NCBI GenBank assembly: GCA_033675265.1
Contig: JAUJYZ010000214.1
Coordinates: 447,001-511,000, forward strand
DNA: 64,000 nt
Direction: 5' to 3'
From: Actinostola sp. cb2023
Lineage: Eukaryota; Cnidaria; Anthozoa; Actiniaria; Actinostolidae
Shown here: piece by piece, positions 54,901-64,000 of the stretch
How positions within the stretch are numbered: the stretch's first letter is position 1
Layout of the letters: every line of letters begins with the position of its first letter
Position numbers and translations under genes: made by a program
Notes under the pieces: model-generated
What the model was told of the DNA's origin: nothing
What the model saw: only the letters and a program-made list of their open reading frames with translations
Database searches by the model: none

Positions 54901-57900
54901 AACAATACAAACACAATAATAATGTAAGAAAATGCGTCTGGTCCCCAGGGAAATACCAAGTTTTGTTTCCTACTGCAACAATACAACATAATAATAATGT
55001 GAGAAAATGCGTCTGGTCCCCAGGGAAATACCAAGTTTTGTTTCCTACTGCAACAATACAACACAATAATAATGTAAGAAAATGCGTCTGGTCCCCAGGG
55101 AAATACCAAGTTTTGTTTCCTACTGCAACAATACAACATAATAATAATGTGAGAAAATGTGTCTGGTCCCCAGGGAAATACCAAGTTTTTGTTTCCTACT
55201 GCAACAATACAACACAATAATAATGTAAGAAAATGCGTCTGGTCCCCAGGGAAATACCAAGTTTTGTTTCCTACTGCAACAATACAACATAATAATAATG
55301 TGAGAAAATGCGTCTGGTCCCCAGGGAAATACCAAGTTTTGTTTCCTACTGCAAACAATACAACACAATGTTATAATAATGTAAGAAAATGCGTCTGGTC
55401 CCCAGGGAAATACCAAGTTTTGTTTCCTACTGCAACAATACAACACAATAATAATGTAAGAAAATGCGTCTGGTCCCCAGGGAAATACCAAGTTTTGTTT
55501 CCTACTGCAACAATACAACATAATAATAATGTAAGAAAATGTGTCTGGTCCCCAGGGAAATACCAAGTTTTGTTTCCTACTGCAACAATACAACACAATA
55601 ATAATGTAAGAAAATGCGTCTGGTCCCCAGGGAAATACCAAGTTTTGTTTCCTACTGCAACAATACAACATAATAATGTAAGAAAATGTGTCTGGTCCCC
55701 AGGGAAATACCAAGTTTTGTTTCCTACTGCAACAATACAACATAATAATAATGTGAGAAAATGTGTCTGGTCCCCAGGGAAATACCAAGTTTTGTTTCCT
55801 ACTGCAACAATACAACACAATAATAATGTAAGAAAATGTGTCTGGTCCCCAGGGAAATACCAAGTTTTGTTTCCTAATGCAACAATACAACACAATAATA
55901 ATGTAAGAAAATGTCTGGTCCCCAGGGAAATACCAAGTTTTGTTTCCTACTGCAACAATACAACATAATAATAATGTGAGAAAATGTGTCTGGTCCCCAG
56001 GGAAATACCAAGTTTTGTTTCCTACTGCAACAATACAACATAATAATAATGTAAGAAAATGCGTCTGGTCCCCAGGGAAATACCAAGTTTTGTTTCCTAC
56101 TGCAACAATACAACACAATAATAATGTAAGAAAATGCGTCTGGTCCCCAGGGAAATACCAAGTTTTGTTTCCTACTGCAACAATACAACATAATAATAAT
56201 GTAAGAAAATGCGTCTGGTCCCCAGGGAAATACCAAGTTTTGTTTCCTACTGCAACAATACAACACAATAATAATGTAAGAAAATGCGTCTGGTCCCCAG
56301 GGAAATACCAAGTTTTGTTTCCTACTGCAACAATACAACACAATAATAATGTAAGAAAATGCGTCTGGTCCCCAGGGAAATACCAAGTTTTGTTTCCTAC
56401 TGCAACAATACAACACAATAATAATGTAAGAAAATGCGTCTGGTCCCCAGGGAAATACCAAGTTTTGTTTCCTACTGCAACAATACAACACAACAACAAT
56501 AATAATGTAAGAAAATGCGTCTGGTCCCCAGGGAAATACCAAGTTTTGTTTCCTACTGCAACAATACAACACAATAATAATGTAAGAAAATGCGTCTGGT
56601 CCCCAGGGAAATACCAAGTTTTGTTTCCTACTGCAACAATACAACATAATAATAATGTAAGAAAATGCGTCTGGTCCCCAGGGAAATACCAAGTTTTGTT
56701 TCCTACTGCAACAATACAACACAATAATAATGTAAGAAAATGCGTCTGGTCCCCAGGGAAATACCAAGTTTTGTTTCCTACTGCAACAATACAAACATAA
56801 TAATAATGTAAGAAAATGTGTCTGGTCCCCAGGGAAATACCAAGTTTTGTTTCCTACTGCAACAATACAACACAATGTTATAATAATGTAAGAAAATGTG
56901 TCTGGTCCCCAGGGAAATACCAAGTTTTGTTTCCTACTGCAACAATACAACACAATAATAATGTAAGAAAATGCGTCTGGTCCCCAGGGAAATACCAAGT
57001 TTTGTTTCCTACTGCAACAATACAACACAATAATAATGTAAGAAAATGCGTCTGGTCCCCAGGGAAATACCAAGTTTTGTTTCCTACTGCAACAATACAA
57101 CATAATAATAATGTAAGAAAATGCGTCTGGTCCCCAGGGAAATACCAAGTTTTGTTTCCTACTGCAACAATACAACACAATAATAATGTAAGAAAATGTG
57201 TCTGGTCCCAAAGGGAAATACCAAGTTTTGTTTCCTACTGTTTCCTGAGGTGTTGTCAAGCAACTTTCTATGTAGCCATGGCAACATTATCAGTGATCAG
57301 GCTTTTGTAAGTTTTAGAATAATTTTACCATATAAGGGCAAGAGACTAAGCAAAATATGCCTGCATAGCTAGTTGCTCACACACGAAAAACATAGCAAAA
57401 ATGGCTCAAAAACTTCAGGAAACAAAGAAACAAAATCAATTGTGGAATAATAAACCCTTTATTTGATGGTTTGACAGATAATACTTGTGGAAACATTTTG
57501 ACAGATGCATGCATCTAGTTGCTCCACACAACATGGCTCAACAAATAATAATGTAAGAAAATGCGTCTGGTCCCCAGGGAAATACTTGTGGACATTTTAC
57601 TCATTGCTTGTATTTTTCCACGCAACTTGTAAAATATCTGTGCGTATAATAATAATAATAATAATAATACCGTATTCACCGGCGTATAAGCTGCACTCGC
57701 AGATAAGCCGCACCCAGAGTTTGGCAACGCAAATTTTGGAAAAAACGTTTTTTTGAATAAAATTAATAGAAATCACACATTGAGTGGAATCTTGAGAAAG
57801 CTATATGCTTTGCGTTATCGGACGTAAATTCCCAGAGAATACTTGAAAGACTTACCAATAATTTTAACTTTGTAATAGACTAATCATAAAAACACTGACA

Positions 57901-59507
57901 AATCACGATCCAATGCAATCCTATGACTGATTAAAAATGTCTTTCCCACCAACTTTCGGCATTATCAGTTCTAAAATCTAAGTAGAGGTAATCATACGGT
58001 TTCGAGTTCAATTTGGAAATAATTTGCACGAGTGTGTTTTTCAAAGAGTACCAAAATTGCGGGCGAGTGCAATTTGAGCTCTTTGAAAAACACACGAGTG
58101 CAAATTATTCCAAATTGAACGAGAAATCGTATGATTACCAATTAATAATATTGATTGACACATGTTGTGTTAGCACGTGAACCAACCCACTCATCAATGA
58201 AAATCACTTTAGCAAACCATTAGGTCTTGTAGTAAAACCGTTAGCATGATTGTTAAACTGTCTGAAAAGGTGTTAGCACCCATTAATTTACCTGTTTATT
58301 TAAACGTCTAACCAATTGCCAATGCTTTTACAGCGAAAATCCTTGTATCGCAACCTTTCGTTTTGAAAACTTCAGTTGGATTTTTGGTTTTTCTGTTCTG
58401 ACAATCACTATATATGTCCATTTCTTGAGTACAAAGTTAACTCAGCATAAACATCATTATTTAAAGTACTAAATAGTGACATTTCTATTGTTTTGTATTG
58501 TATTTGGTGGAACAGAAAAATCCAAAATCCAGCTGAAGTTTATACAAAGCGAAAGGTCGCGATACAAGGATTTTCACAGTAGGAGTAACTTACAGCAAAT
58601 GTACGTACTCTTTTATACTTTTATGTTAATTATATGTAAATTTCTGGTACCAATTCCCGATGTTCTCCAAGAATAAGCCGCACCCCCAACTTTGGATCGC
58701 GATTTTCGGAAAAAAAGTGTGGCTTATACGCTGGTGAATACGGTAATAATAATAATAATAATAATAATCTGTCAAACCATCAAATAAGCTGTAATATATA
58801 ATAAATGAAAACCCACTTGTCTGCCATGGTGGACCTGGTGCCCCTGTGGTTGGGGGTGGTGGTGGCTGAGCACCACTAATAGTAGGCTGGAATGGAGCTG
58901 TTGGTGGTGGTGGTAAATTACTTCTTGGAGTAATGGTATCTATATGTAAAAAAACATGAGTGATCTGTGAAAGTCAATTTATTTGATAAAACAATACTGC
59001 TTGCTATGTTGCCATCACCATTGTCATCCATCAATGCCTTCATAATTATCCTTTTCATTATCACCATCACCACCACCATCATCGTCATTGTTGTAAATGG
59101 TGTTTTAGAGAGGGCCACAAGTTCATCAGTAATTGACATTACTGTCAAGTGTTTTAGACCTCTATAAATAAAGGCTTAATTTAATTACTTACTGCTATAC
59201 TTAAATAATATTGATTGATATAACTATATGCCAATAATTTAGTATGTTTTTCAATTAATAAAAAATATTGATAATTGTATTTTATTTTTAGTGCACGTCT
59301 CCTTAGTAGAGCACTTGATTGTGAATGGATACCGTGGTGAAATGAAGTTATTATTATTATAAGGATCTCACACCTTTCAACCAAAACTTAGTGAAGTAAA
59401 CTGTTAACTCGTTCATTACTAATGGCAGTTTACTTCCTACTGACAATAATCTTATTGCTACCACTCCTAACAATACACAAGCTAATAAACCTGGTCGTCC
59501 TATTGTC

Positions 59508-59565
<58 letters not shown>

Positions 59566-59569
59566 TAAT

Positions 59570-59602
<33 letters not shown>

Positions 59603-59621
59603 TTTTTTTTTTTTAAATTTT

Positions 59622-59658
<37 letters not shown>

Positions 59659-59846
59659 CAACAACAATAATAATAATAACAATAATAATAACAATAATAA
59701 TAATAATATAATAATAACAATAATAATAATAATAATAATAACAATAATTTTTTTATTTATTTATTTATTTTTTATTTTTTATTCTTAATAATAAAATCAA
59801 TCATATATTACAATATAATAAAGTAGCTACTAAATAAAAATAAATA

Positions 59847-59895
<49 letters not shown>

Positions 59896-62086
59896 TTTAT
59901 TTAATGAGGTTAACCCATTCACTCCTGAGCTATTTTGAGTTTTTTAGCGATTTTCTGGACCTAATCACGTCGTAGGAAATTTCGATTCCATATAAGGGGT
60001 TTCCATGGAAATCTTGACAGTTCTGAATGCCTGTGGGCTCGCGTCTTCATGTGTGCTGCCTTTCTTCTTGGGAGTTCATAGGGGCTAGTAGTAATCACTA
60101 CTCGAAAAGGCCAATTTTGCATTTTTAGAGTGTTTATAGCCATTATTCACCACAGAAGCCCCCAGGACAGCATCATTAAGCTTGACTGGTGTGGTAGAGA
60201 CCGTTCTCCTGGAAGAAATCAGGAGTTTAGATACGAATTCACGATCACATTTCGACGTTGCCGTTTGGAAATTCAAAATGGCGGACTCAATTGTGAAATC
60301 GTCTCTCTGGTCTTTCTGTGTTGGATTCCAGGACCTACAAAGGCATTTTTGGCGACTTTGGACTTGTAAAGAATGCAACCGGTGCAATATTTTGCCTGTA
60401 GGACCGAGTGGCTCGACACTCTATATATTCTTAAAAGAGGGATTTTCGGGGGAGATCTATGCCGAAATTCCCGGATGTTTCCCGGCATCCTTTTCGGGCG
60501 TGCAGAAGGAAAACACGTGTTAGCGAAAGTGGTCCTAAGGAAACTGTTAACTCGTTCATTACTAATGGCAGTTTACTTCCTACTGACATAATCTTATTGT
60601 TGGCTATTGTTCGGCGAGTTAAGGAAAAGAGAGGGCAAAATTCACGACTATATCAAGAAGAGAGATGGAAGTTTGCTGAGAAAGTGGCGTTTTGTTTCGC
60701 AAGGATGTATTTTGGAAGAAAATCCAAGTCAAATGTCGGTCATTTTCGAGGTGTAAAATTGCGTCAAAAACACGCATTTTTGATTTTTATGGCAAACAAA
60801 TTGAACTAATGCCCAGAAATCGGAACTGTAAGTCAGTTTACTTGAGGTTAAAATATGAAGAGTTATCTAGTTGTCACTAATAACTGGCCATGAGATTGAT
60901 GTTACGAAAATTCAGAAAGTTAGAATTTTTCAAAGCACTATCGATGTTTACGGCCGGTTTCGGCCGGTGTAGGAGCGAATGGGTTAAACACATTACAGTC
61001 AAAGACTGATAAACTTGTGGACCTGACCCTATAAAATATACAATAAATAGTCAAATATATTTTAAAACTGATAAATAACTAAGTAATTGTGATTGTCTCT
61101 GCTTGTAGTTGTCCACCTGAACTCATATCTGGCTACCTTGACACTCTCATGTTTACCTACTTACATCAAAGACACCAACCATGCTCTCAACAACTTTAGT
61201 TTCTCCTCTGACGCTGACCTCTAAGCTTCTTTTGACTATGGATATCAAGTCTCACTATGCTGTTATTCTTCATGATAACGAAGGTCTTTGTGCTCTTAAA
61301 CATTTCTTTGACCAACATACTAATCCTGAACCTAGCACTGCTACTTTACTTCTCTTAGCTAAACTTGTTCTCACACTCAACTGTTTTTCCTCCATGAATT
61401 GTTTAATCTGTGGAAGCACTGGTTCTAATAACATGACCCCCACCCCTCCCCCTGAAAAAGGTGTTAAGCATGGGTTTCATCATGCATGGAAACAAGTACA
61501 TTCGTAACAAGCAGATCCAAAGCTTTAATTTGATACATGTTTCACTATGTCCCATTTGGGGTGCTACAAATTTCAATTTTTAAGCACAATAAATTATTGT
61601 GGATTTGGCTTATGGACTAATATGAACATACTTATTCCAGGCAGTGGACCAGGGGGAGGTAACAGTCCTTGTTGTTTACTCCATGGAGGTGGTGGACCCC
61701 CTGACCCATTGGCAGGTCCTGGTGGTCGAACATTAGGTCTTGGCACTGGACTACTCATTTGAACATTAGGTCTTGGCACTGGAGTACTCATCAATGGTTT
61801 TGGACCAGGTGTATTCCAAGGTGATGGAACTGGGTTCTATAAGAATAGAAAATACTCTATTAATAATAATAACAGATACAAAATTTAATCAGTTTTCTAC
61901 TTACAGGTAATGGTTGCAGAGGAGTTTGTACTGCTGGTTTAGCAGGTGGAGGCTGAACATCAAGTGGTGGTGGTGGTGGGGGTGGGGTGGGGGTGGGTGG
62001 TGCAGTAGGCCCTGACATAGGTGGTGGAGGTCCTTCTCCTAATTCAGCCATCAGGGAAAGATACTAAATAGAAATAAAATGTTAAG

Positions 62087-62154
<68 letters not shown>

Positions 62155-62158
62155 CATT

Positions 62159-62236
<78 letters not shown>

Positions 62237-62866
62237 ATAGTTTGTTCAAATTAAAACAAATAAATCATTAAGACAACTCACCTCACTATCCATCTTGGCT
62301 TTGTCTACCTGTATAATTGGTATTGGCGTAATTCCCCTACATATTATAAACATATCTATTGTTAATAGTTTGTAATTATTTACAAATTTAGTAAGTTTTC
62401 TCTGAACAACTAAATTACTTTATTTACAGTTTATTTATTAATTTTAGCATGTAACCTGTGTCATCAAATAAATTACTGATTGATTGACTGGTTGGTTGGT
62501 TGGTTGGTTGGTTGTTTAATTGGTTGATTGACTGGTTGGTTGGTTGGTTGGTTAAATAAATAAATTTGGTTGGTTGGTTGGTTAAATAAATACATTTGGT
62601 TGGTTGGTTGGTTGTTTAATTGGTTCCCTTGATTGAGTGGTTGGTTGTTTGTTTGTTTGTTTGTTTGACTGATTGACTGGTTGGATGGTTGAAATTGATT
62701 GACTGGTTGGTTGGTTGGGTGGGATTGAACTTACTCTTCCTGGACACAATCATTAGCTAAATGACCAGCACTACCACACTTTGAACAAATGACACTGTTT
62801 GTCACATTTCTTTGTTCGGGACACTCCCAATGGCGATGGTTGGAAGCACCACAATTTCTGCACCGA
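51902..62866 (-). CDS. SF1: Splicing factor 1 (branchpoint-binding protein), C-terminal half in 7 exons
   Basis: SF1 recognises the intron branchpoint in the early spliceosome with U2AF; the zinc knuckles add RNA contacts. The window holds two CCHC knuckles ([14 protein letters not shown] and [14 protein letters not shown]), the conserved segment [16 protein letters not shown], then a long proline-rich tail ending [13 protein letters not shown] and TGA. All seven exons join in frame (853 coding bases). The KH and QUA2 domains are missing only because they lie beyond base 64,000. The introns carry MITEs and a 75-bp array. An in-frame 33-bp duplication lies in exon 4. Orientation is the same as the ankyrin gene downstream. 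Confidence 0.94.
52678..54072. mobile_element. Inverted-repeat element in the last SF1 intron, about 1.4 kb
   Basis: cattttgtctgcgcatgcgt (about 52,690) and gatttagtgagcgatctt, tgaaaggaaatcaatagtc and ttccgccaaaacaagg (to 52,931) all recur inverted at 53,695-54,072. The right arm has extra sequence. Arms diverged, so an old element. No transposase seen. Confidence 0.75.
54171..54289 (-). CDS. SF1: SF1 exon 6 of window
   Basis: 119 bp, phase 1 in and phase 0 out. [20 protein letters not shown] and [14 protein letters not shown], ending SDNPW. Its acceptor (ttgttgcag) is shared word for word with the units of the adjoining 75-bp array. Donor gtatgt. Confidence 0.92.
54290..57240. repeat. 75-bp tandem array (about 39 units) in an SF1 intron
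   Basis: Units carry tgcaacaatacaacacaata, gtaagaaaatgcgtctggtc and agggaaataccaagttttgt. Period 75 leaves frames open, giving spurious ORFs of up to 534 codons. On the SF1 strand each unit ends tattgttgcag, identical to the real acceptor of SF1 exon 6. Confidence 0.97.
57241..57668. other. SF1 intron segment
   Basis: Mostly unique. A stray piece of the 75-bp unit (ataataatgtaagaaaatgc) recurs at 57,546-57,583, and an (AAT)n run precedes the element at 57,669. Confidence 0.7.
57669..58744. mobile_element. Inverted-end element (accgtattcaccggcgtata), about 1.08 kb, with two nested elements
   Basis: accgtattcaccggcgtata is inverted at the right (tatacgctggtgaatacggt), and the inner ataagccgcaccc recurs. 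It sits between AAT runs. It contains a palindrome at 57,985-58,143 and MITE family X copy 2. No transposase. Confidence 0.8.
58330..58580. mobile_element. MITE family X, copy 2 (251 bp)
   Basis: acagcgaaaatccttgtatc at the left and gatacaaggattttcacagt at the right. The core matches the reverse complement of 46,075-46,359 (taaagtactaaatagtgaca). Confidence 0.88.
58817..58939 (-). CDS. SF1: SF1 exon 5 of window
   Basis: 123 bp, phase 1 both ends. [20 protein letters not shown] and [19 protein letters not shown]. Acceptor atatag, donor gtgggt. Confidence 0.88.
59509..59896. repeat. AAT/ATT-rich microsatellite region
   Basis: Long runs of aat with caa, att and ttta interruptions. No gene. Confidence 0.95.
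59905..60987. mobile_element. Inverted-end element (ttaacccattc), about 1.08 kb
   Basis: gttaacccattcactcctga at the left and aggagcgaatgggttaaac at the right share an about 17-bp inverted end. Overlapping frames inside (such as [19 protein letters not shown]) match nothing I know. It carries a 57-bp direct copy of the Penelope piece (60,545-60,601). Confidence 0.6.
61632..61836 (-). CDS. SF1: SF1 exon 4 of window
   Basis: 205 bp, ends in phase 1. [11 protein letters not shown], then tandem [11 protein letters not shown] / [10 protein letters not shown] (a 33-bp in-frame duplication), then [17 protein letters not shown] is a recurring SF1 tail motif. Donor gtatgt. Confidence 0.9.
61905..62063 (-). 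CDS. SF1: SF1 exon 3 of window ([10 protein letters not shown] and polyproline)
   Basis: 159 bp, phase 0: [20 protein letters not shown] then proline-rich sequence to [19 protein letters not shown] is invariant in SF1. Donor gtaagt. Confidence 0.95.
62088..62235. repeat. ATT/CAT microsatellite
   Basis: att repeats, then cat repeats, then att repeats, in the SF1 intron between exons 3 and 2 of the window. Confidence 0.97.
62282..62336 (-). CDS. SF1: SF1 exon 2 of window
   Basis: 55 bp: [18 protein letters not shown], matching the DKARMDKEY segment of SF1 after the knuckles. Acceptor tatgtag, donor gtgagt. Confidence 0.92.
62485..62725. repeat. TTGG/TTGA microsatellite
   Basis: Runs of ggttggttggtt with gattgactg variants, directly beside the donor of the zinc-knuckle exon. 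Confidence 0.95.
62735..62866 (-). CDS. SF1: SF1 exon with both CCHC zinc knuckles
   Basis: 132 bp, phase 2 in and phase 2 out. [24 protein letters not shown] and [14 protein letters not shown] match SF1/BBP knuckles. Acceptor tttgtag, donor gtaagt. First SF1 exon visible in the window. Confidence 0.95.
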
Positions 62867-62924
62867 CTACAAAGTAAATTACAATCACATACAGTTATTA
62901 TTTTCTTAGTTGAAAACTAATATT

Positions 62925-62995
62925 GGGCTTCCTGTGTTGAGACGGGCTTCCTGTGTTGAGACGGGCTTCCTGTGTTGAGACGGGGTTCCTGTGGT
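62925..62995. repeat. About 20-bp tandem repeat, four copies
   Basis: gggcttcctgtgttgagacg repeated, the last copy ending gtggtg. Confidence 0.9.
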
Positions 62996-63149
62996 GTCTT
63001 TTGATGCTGACTAAAATTGAGATTTCTGTTCCCTTATCGTGAATCGAGAATGCGACTTTCAGAGCATGCAGTACTTATGATCTGCGGTGGTAATAACAGC
63101 ATTAAATGCTGCACGAACGTTACATGTACATTCTCCTTGGTTTTGTTGT

Positions 63150-63313
63150 ACTTACACTCAGGAAAGAAAGCCAATAAATCTGCTAAAGAAAGCGAAGGGT
63201 CAACATGTTCATAACGACTATAAACAGTGAATATTTGGCGAGATTGTCTACTGTACTGTCCGCCCGCCGTGTACGGGGGATAGTGAAAGTTCACCGTGGA
63301 AAACTTGCTAGAA
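63150..63313 (-). other. Exon-like open frame upstream of SF1 exons, unidentified
   Basis: Between an acceptor (tttattttctag) and a donor (gtaagtac) lies FSTVNFHYPPYTAGGQYSRQ and later LSLADLLAFFPE. It does not match SF1, and its phase does not fit the knuckle exon. Probably a transposon relic or chance frame. Confidence 0.25.
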
Positions 63314-63447
63314 AATAAACAACCGAATAGCTGGTCGTCCACACATCTGACTATATCACAGGTAGCCCAAGCTCAGTGGCGTATATACAGTAAAATTTAA
63401 TGTATGGGCTTTCTCATTCTGGTGTACTTTAATTAAAAAACATAATT

Positions 63448-63995
63448 TGCCTTTATACGCCTCGTACTTGTTCCGTGTGTTGTCCTTTACCTCTGTAGGA
63501 ATTTCTAGGCCATTTCGCTTGAAATTGAGAGTGTTCTTAAGAAATTGAGAGGCAGTTTTAAAAAAATCCTACCAGTTAAGAAAATTAGAAAGTAGGTCAC
63601 TGATGGCCGCCAGTGAACTCACATGGTCCCATTAAAATGCTCGTAAAACTCTCGAAACTAGAGATAACGCCAAATTTATTTCAGTAAACTGTAGTCCAAT
63701 ACAAGTCCAATAAATCACACTGCATTGCCTTCTCTTACTCATCGTTATCTATCTGCATCCAAGAGGAAGGTTTTTGTGGCTTTCATCGGCAAGACGAACC
63801 TCTGTACCTTCAAGTCTGACACGGATTTCAACAGCTGTTACAAAAATGCACACACCGGGGAGGAACACAGGTCAATTTGATACTTGAATAAAAACTGAAG
63901 GATCTCTCTCAATTTCAAGTGGAATGGCCTAGAAATTCCTACAGAGGTAAAGGACAACACAAGGAATAAGTTATTATATGAGGCGTATAAAGGCT
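63448..63995. mobile_element. MITE with about 85-bp inverted arms, 0.55 kb
   Basis: gcctttatacgcctcgtact at the left is inverted at the right (gaggcgtataaaggc). Arms share ttgtcctttacctctgtagg and atttctaggccattt. Lies upstream of the knuckle exon, in an SF1 intron. Confidence 0.88.
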
Positions 63996-64000
63996 AATGA

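Larger units (their letters stand above)
59390..61507 (+). pseudogene. Broken Penelope-like reverse transcriptase fragments
   Basis: Upstream piece (59,400-59,512) reads [14 protein letters not shown] ... NKPGRPIV, the segment before RT motif 1-2 in Penelope-like elements. Downstream piece (61,110-61,390) reads [19 protein letters not shown], then [20 protein letters not shown] and [15 protein letters not shown] with frame changes. Between them sit AAT runs and an unrelated element. Dead remnant on the strand opposite SF1. Confidence 0.6.

Noticed and set aside
54283..57310. Open frames of up to 534 codons ([20 protein letters not shown] repeats)
   Set aside because: Products of the 75-bp intronic array; no variation pattern of coding constraint.
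60130..60590. Overlapping plus-strand frames as a small gene
   Set aside because: They lie inside an inverted-end element, overlap in several frames, and show no known domain or splice context.

Overview
This is a piece of an animal nuclear genome: AT-rich, intron-rich and full of mini- and microsatellites and short inverted-repeat transposons. The intron-dense ankyrin gene, the Penelope-like and LINE remnants and the many MITEs fit a marine invertebrate. A sponge or another early-branching metazoan is my guess, but nothing here fixes the phylum.

Two host genes lie head to tail on the minus strand. The left two thirds (41,334 down to 1, running off the window) is an ankyrin gene. I could chain 33 exons with GT-AG borders and consistent phases: a 9-codon start exon, 24 ankyrin repeats (mostly one 99-bp phase-0 exon each), an acidic linker, ZU5N, ZU5C and UPA domains, a linker of only about a dozen residues, a death domain split over two exons and the start of the C-terminal tail. 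Exon 5 (repeat 4) is 95 bp, four bases short, and has an in-frame TAA. The right end (62,866 down to 51,902) holds the last seven coding exons of splicing factor 1 (SF1, branchpoint-binding protein): two CCHC zinc knuckles and a proline-rich tail ending in TGA. Its KH/QUA2 exons must lie beyond the right edge.

Most of the remaining sequence is repeats. Tandem arrays with units of about 80, 23, 49, 62, 54, 54, 12, 91, 54/63 and 75 bp sit inside introns or the SF1 3' region. Several have periods divisible by three and so give long but meaningless open frames on both strands. Inverted-repeat elements are numerous, and for many the ends and target-site duplications can be read: three TTAA elements, a TA (mariner-like) MITE, three elements with 9-bp duplications, and one insertion with its empty site preserved next door. 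A 4.48-kb element (22,999-27,475) with 142-bp inverted ends carries a broken gene that looks like a FEN/PIN-type nuclease with a CXC cysteine tail. A LINE tail split by a TTAA element and a broken Penelope-like reverse transcriptase are also present.

The points most worth checking are the frameshifted ankyrin exon, the mosaic copy of the death-domain exons inside the 23-bp array, the intronic array that multiplies the SF1 3' splice site about 39 times, and the nuclease-encoding inverted-repeat element.
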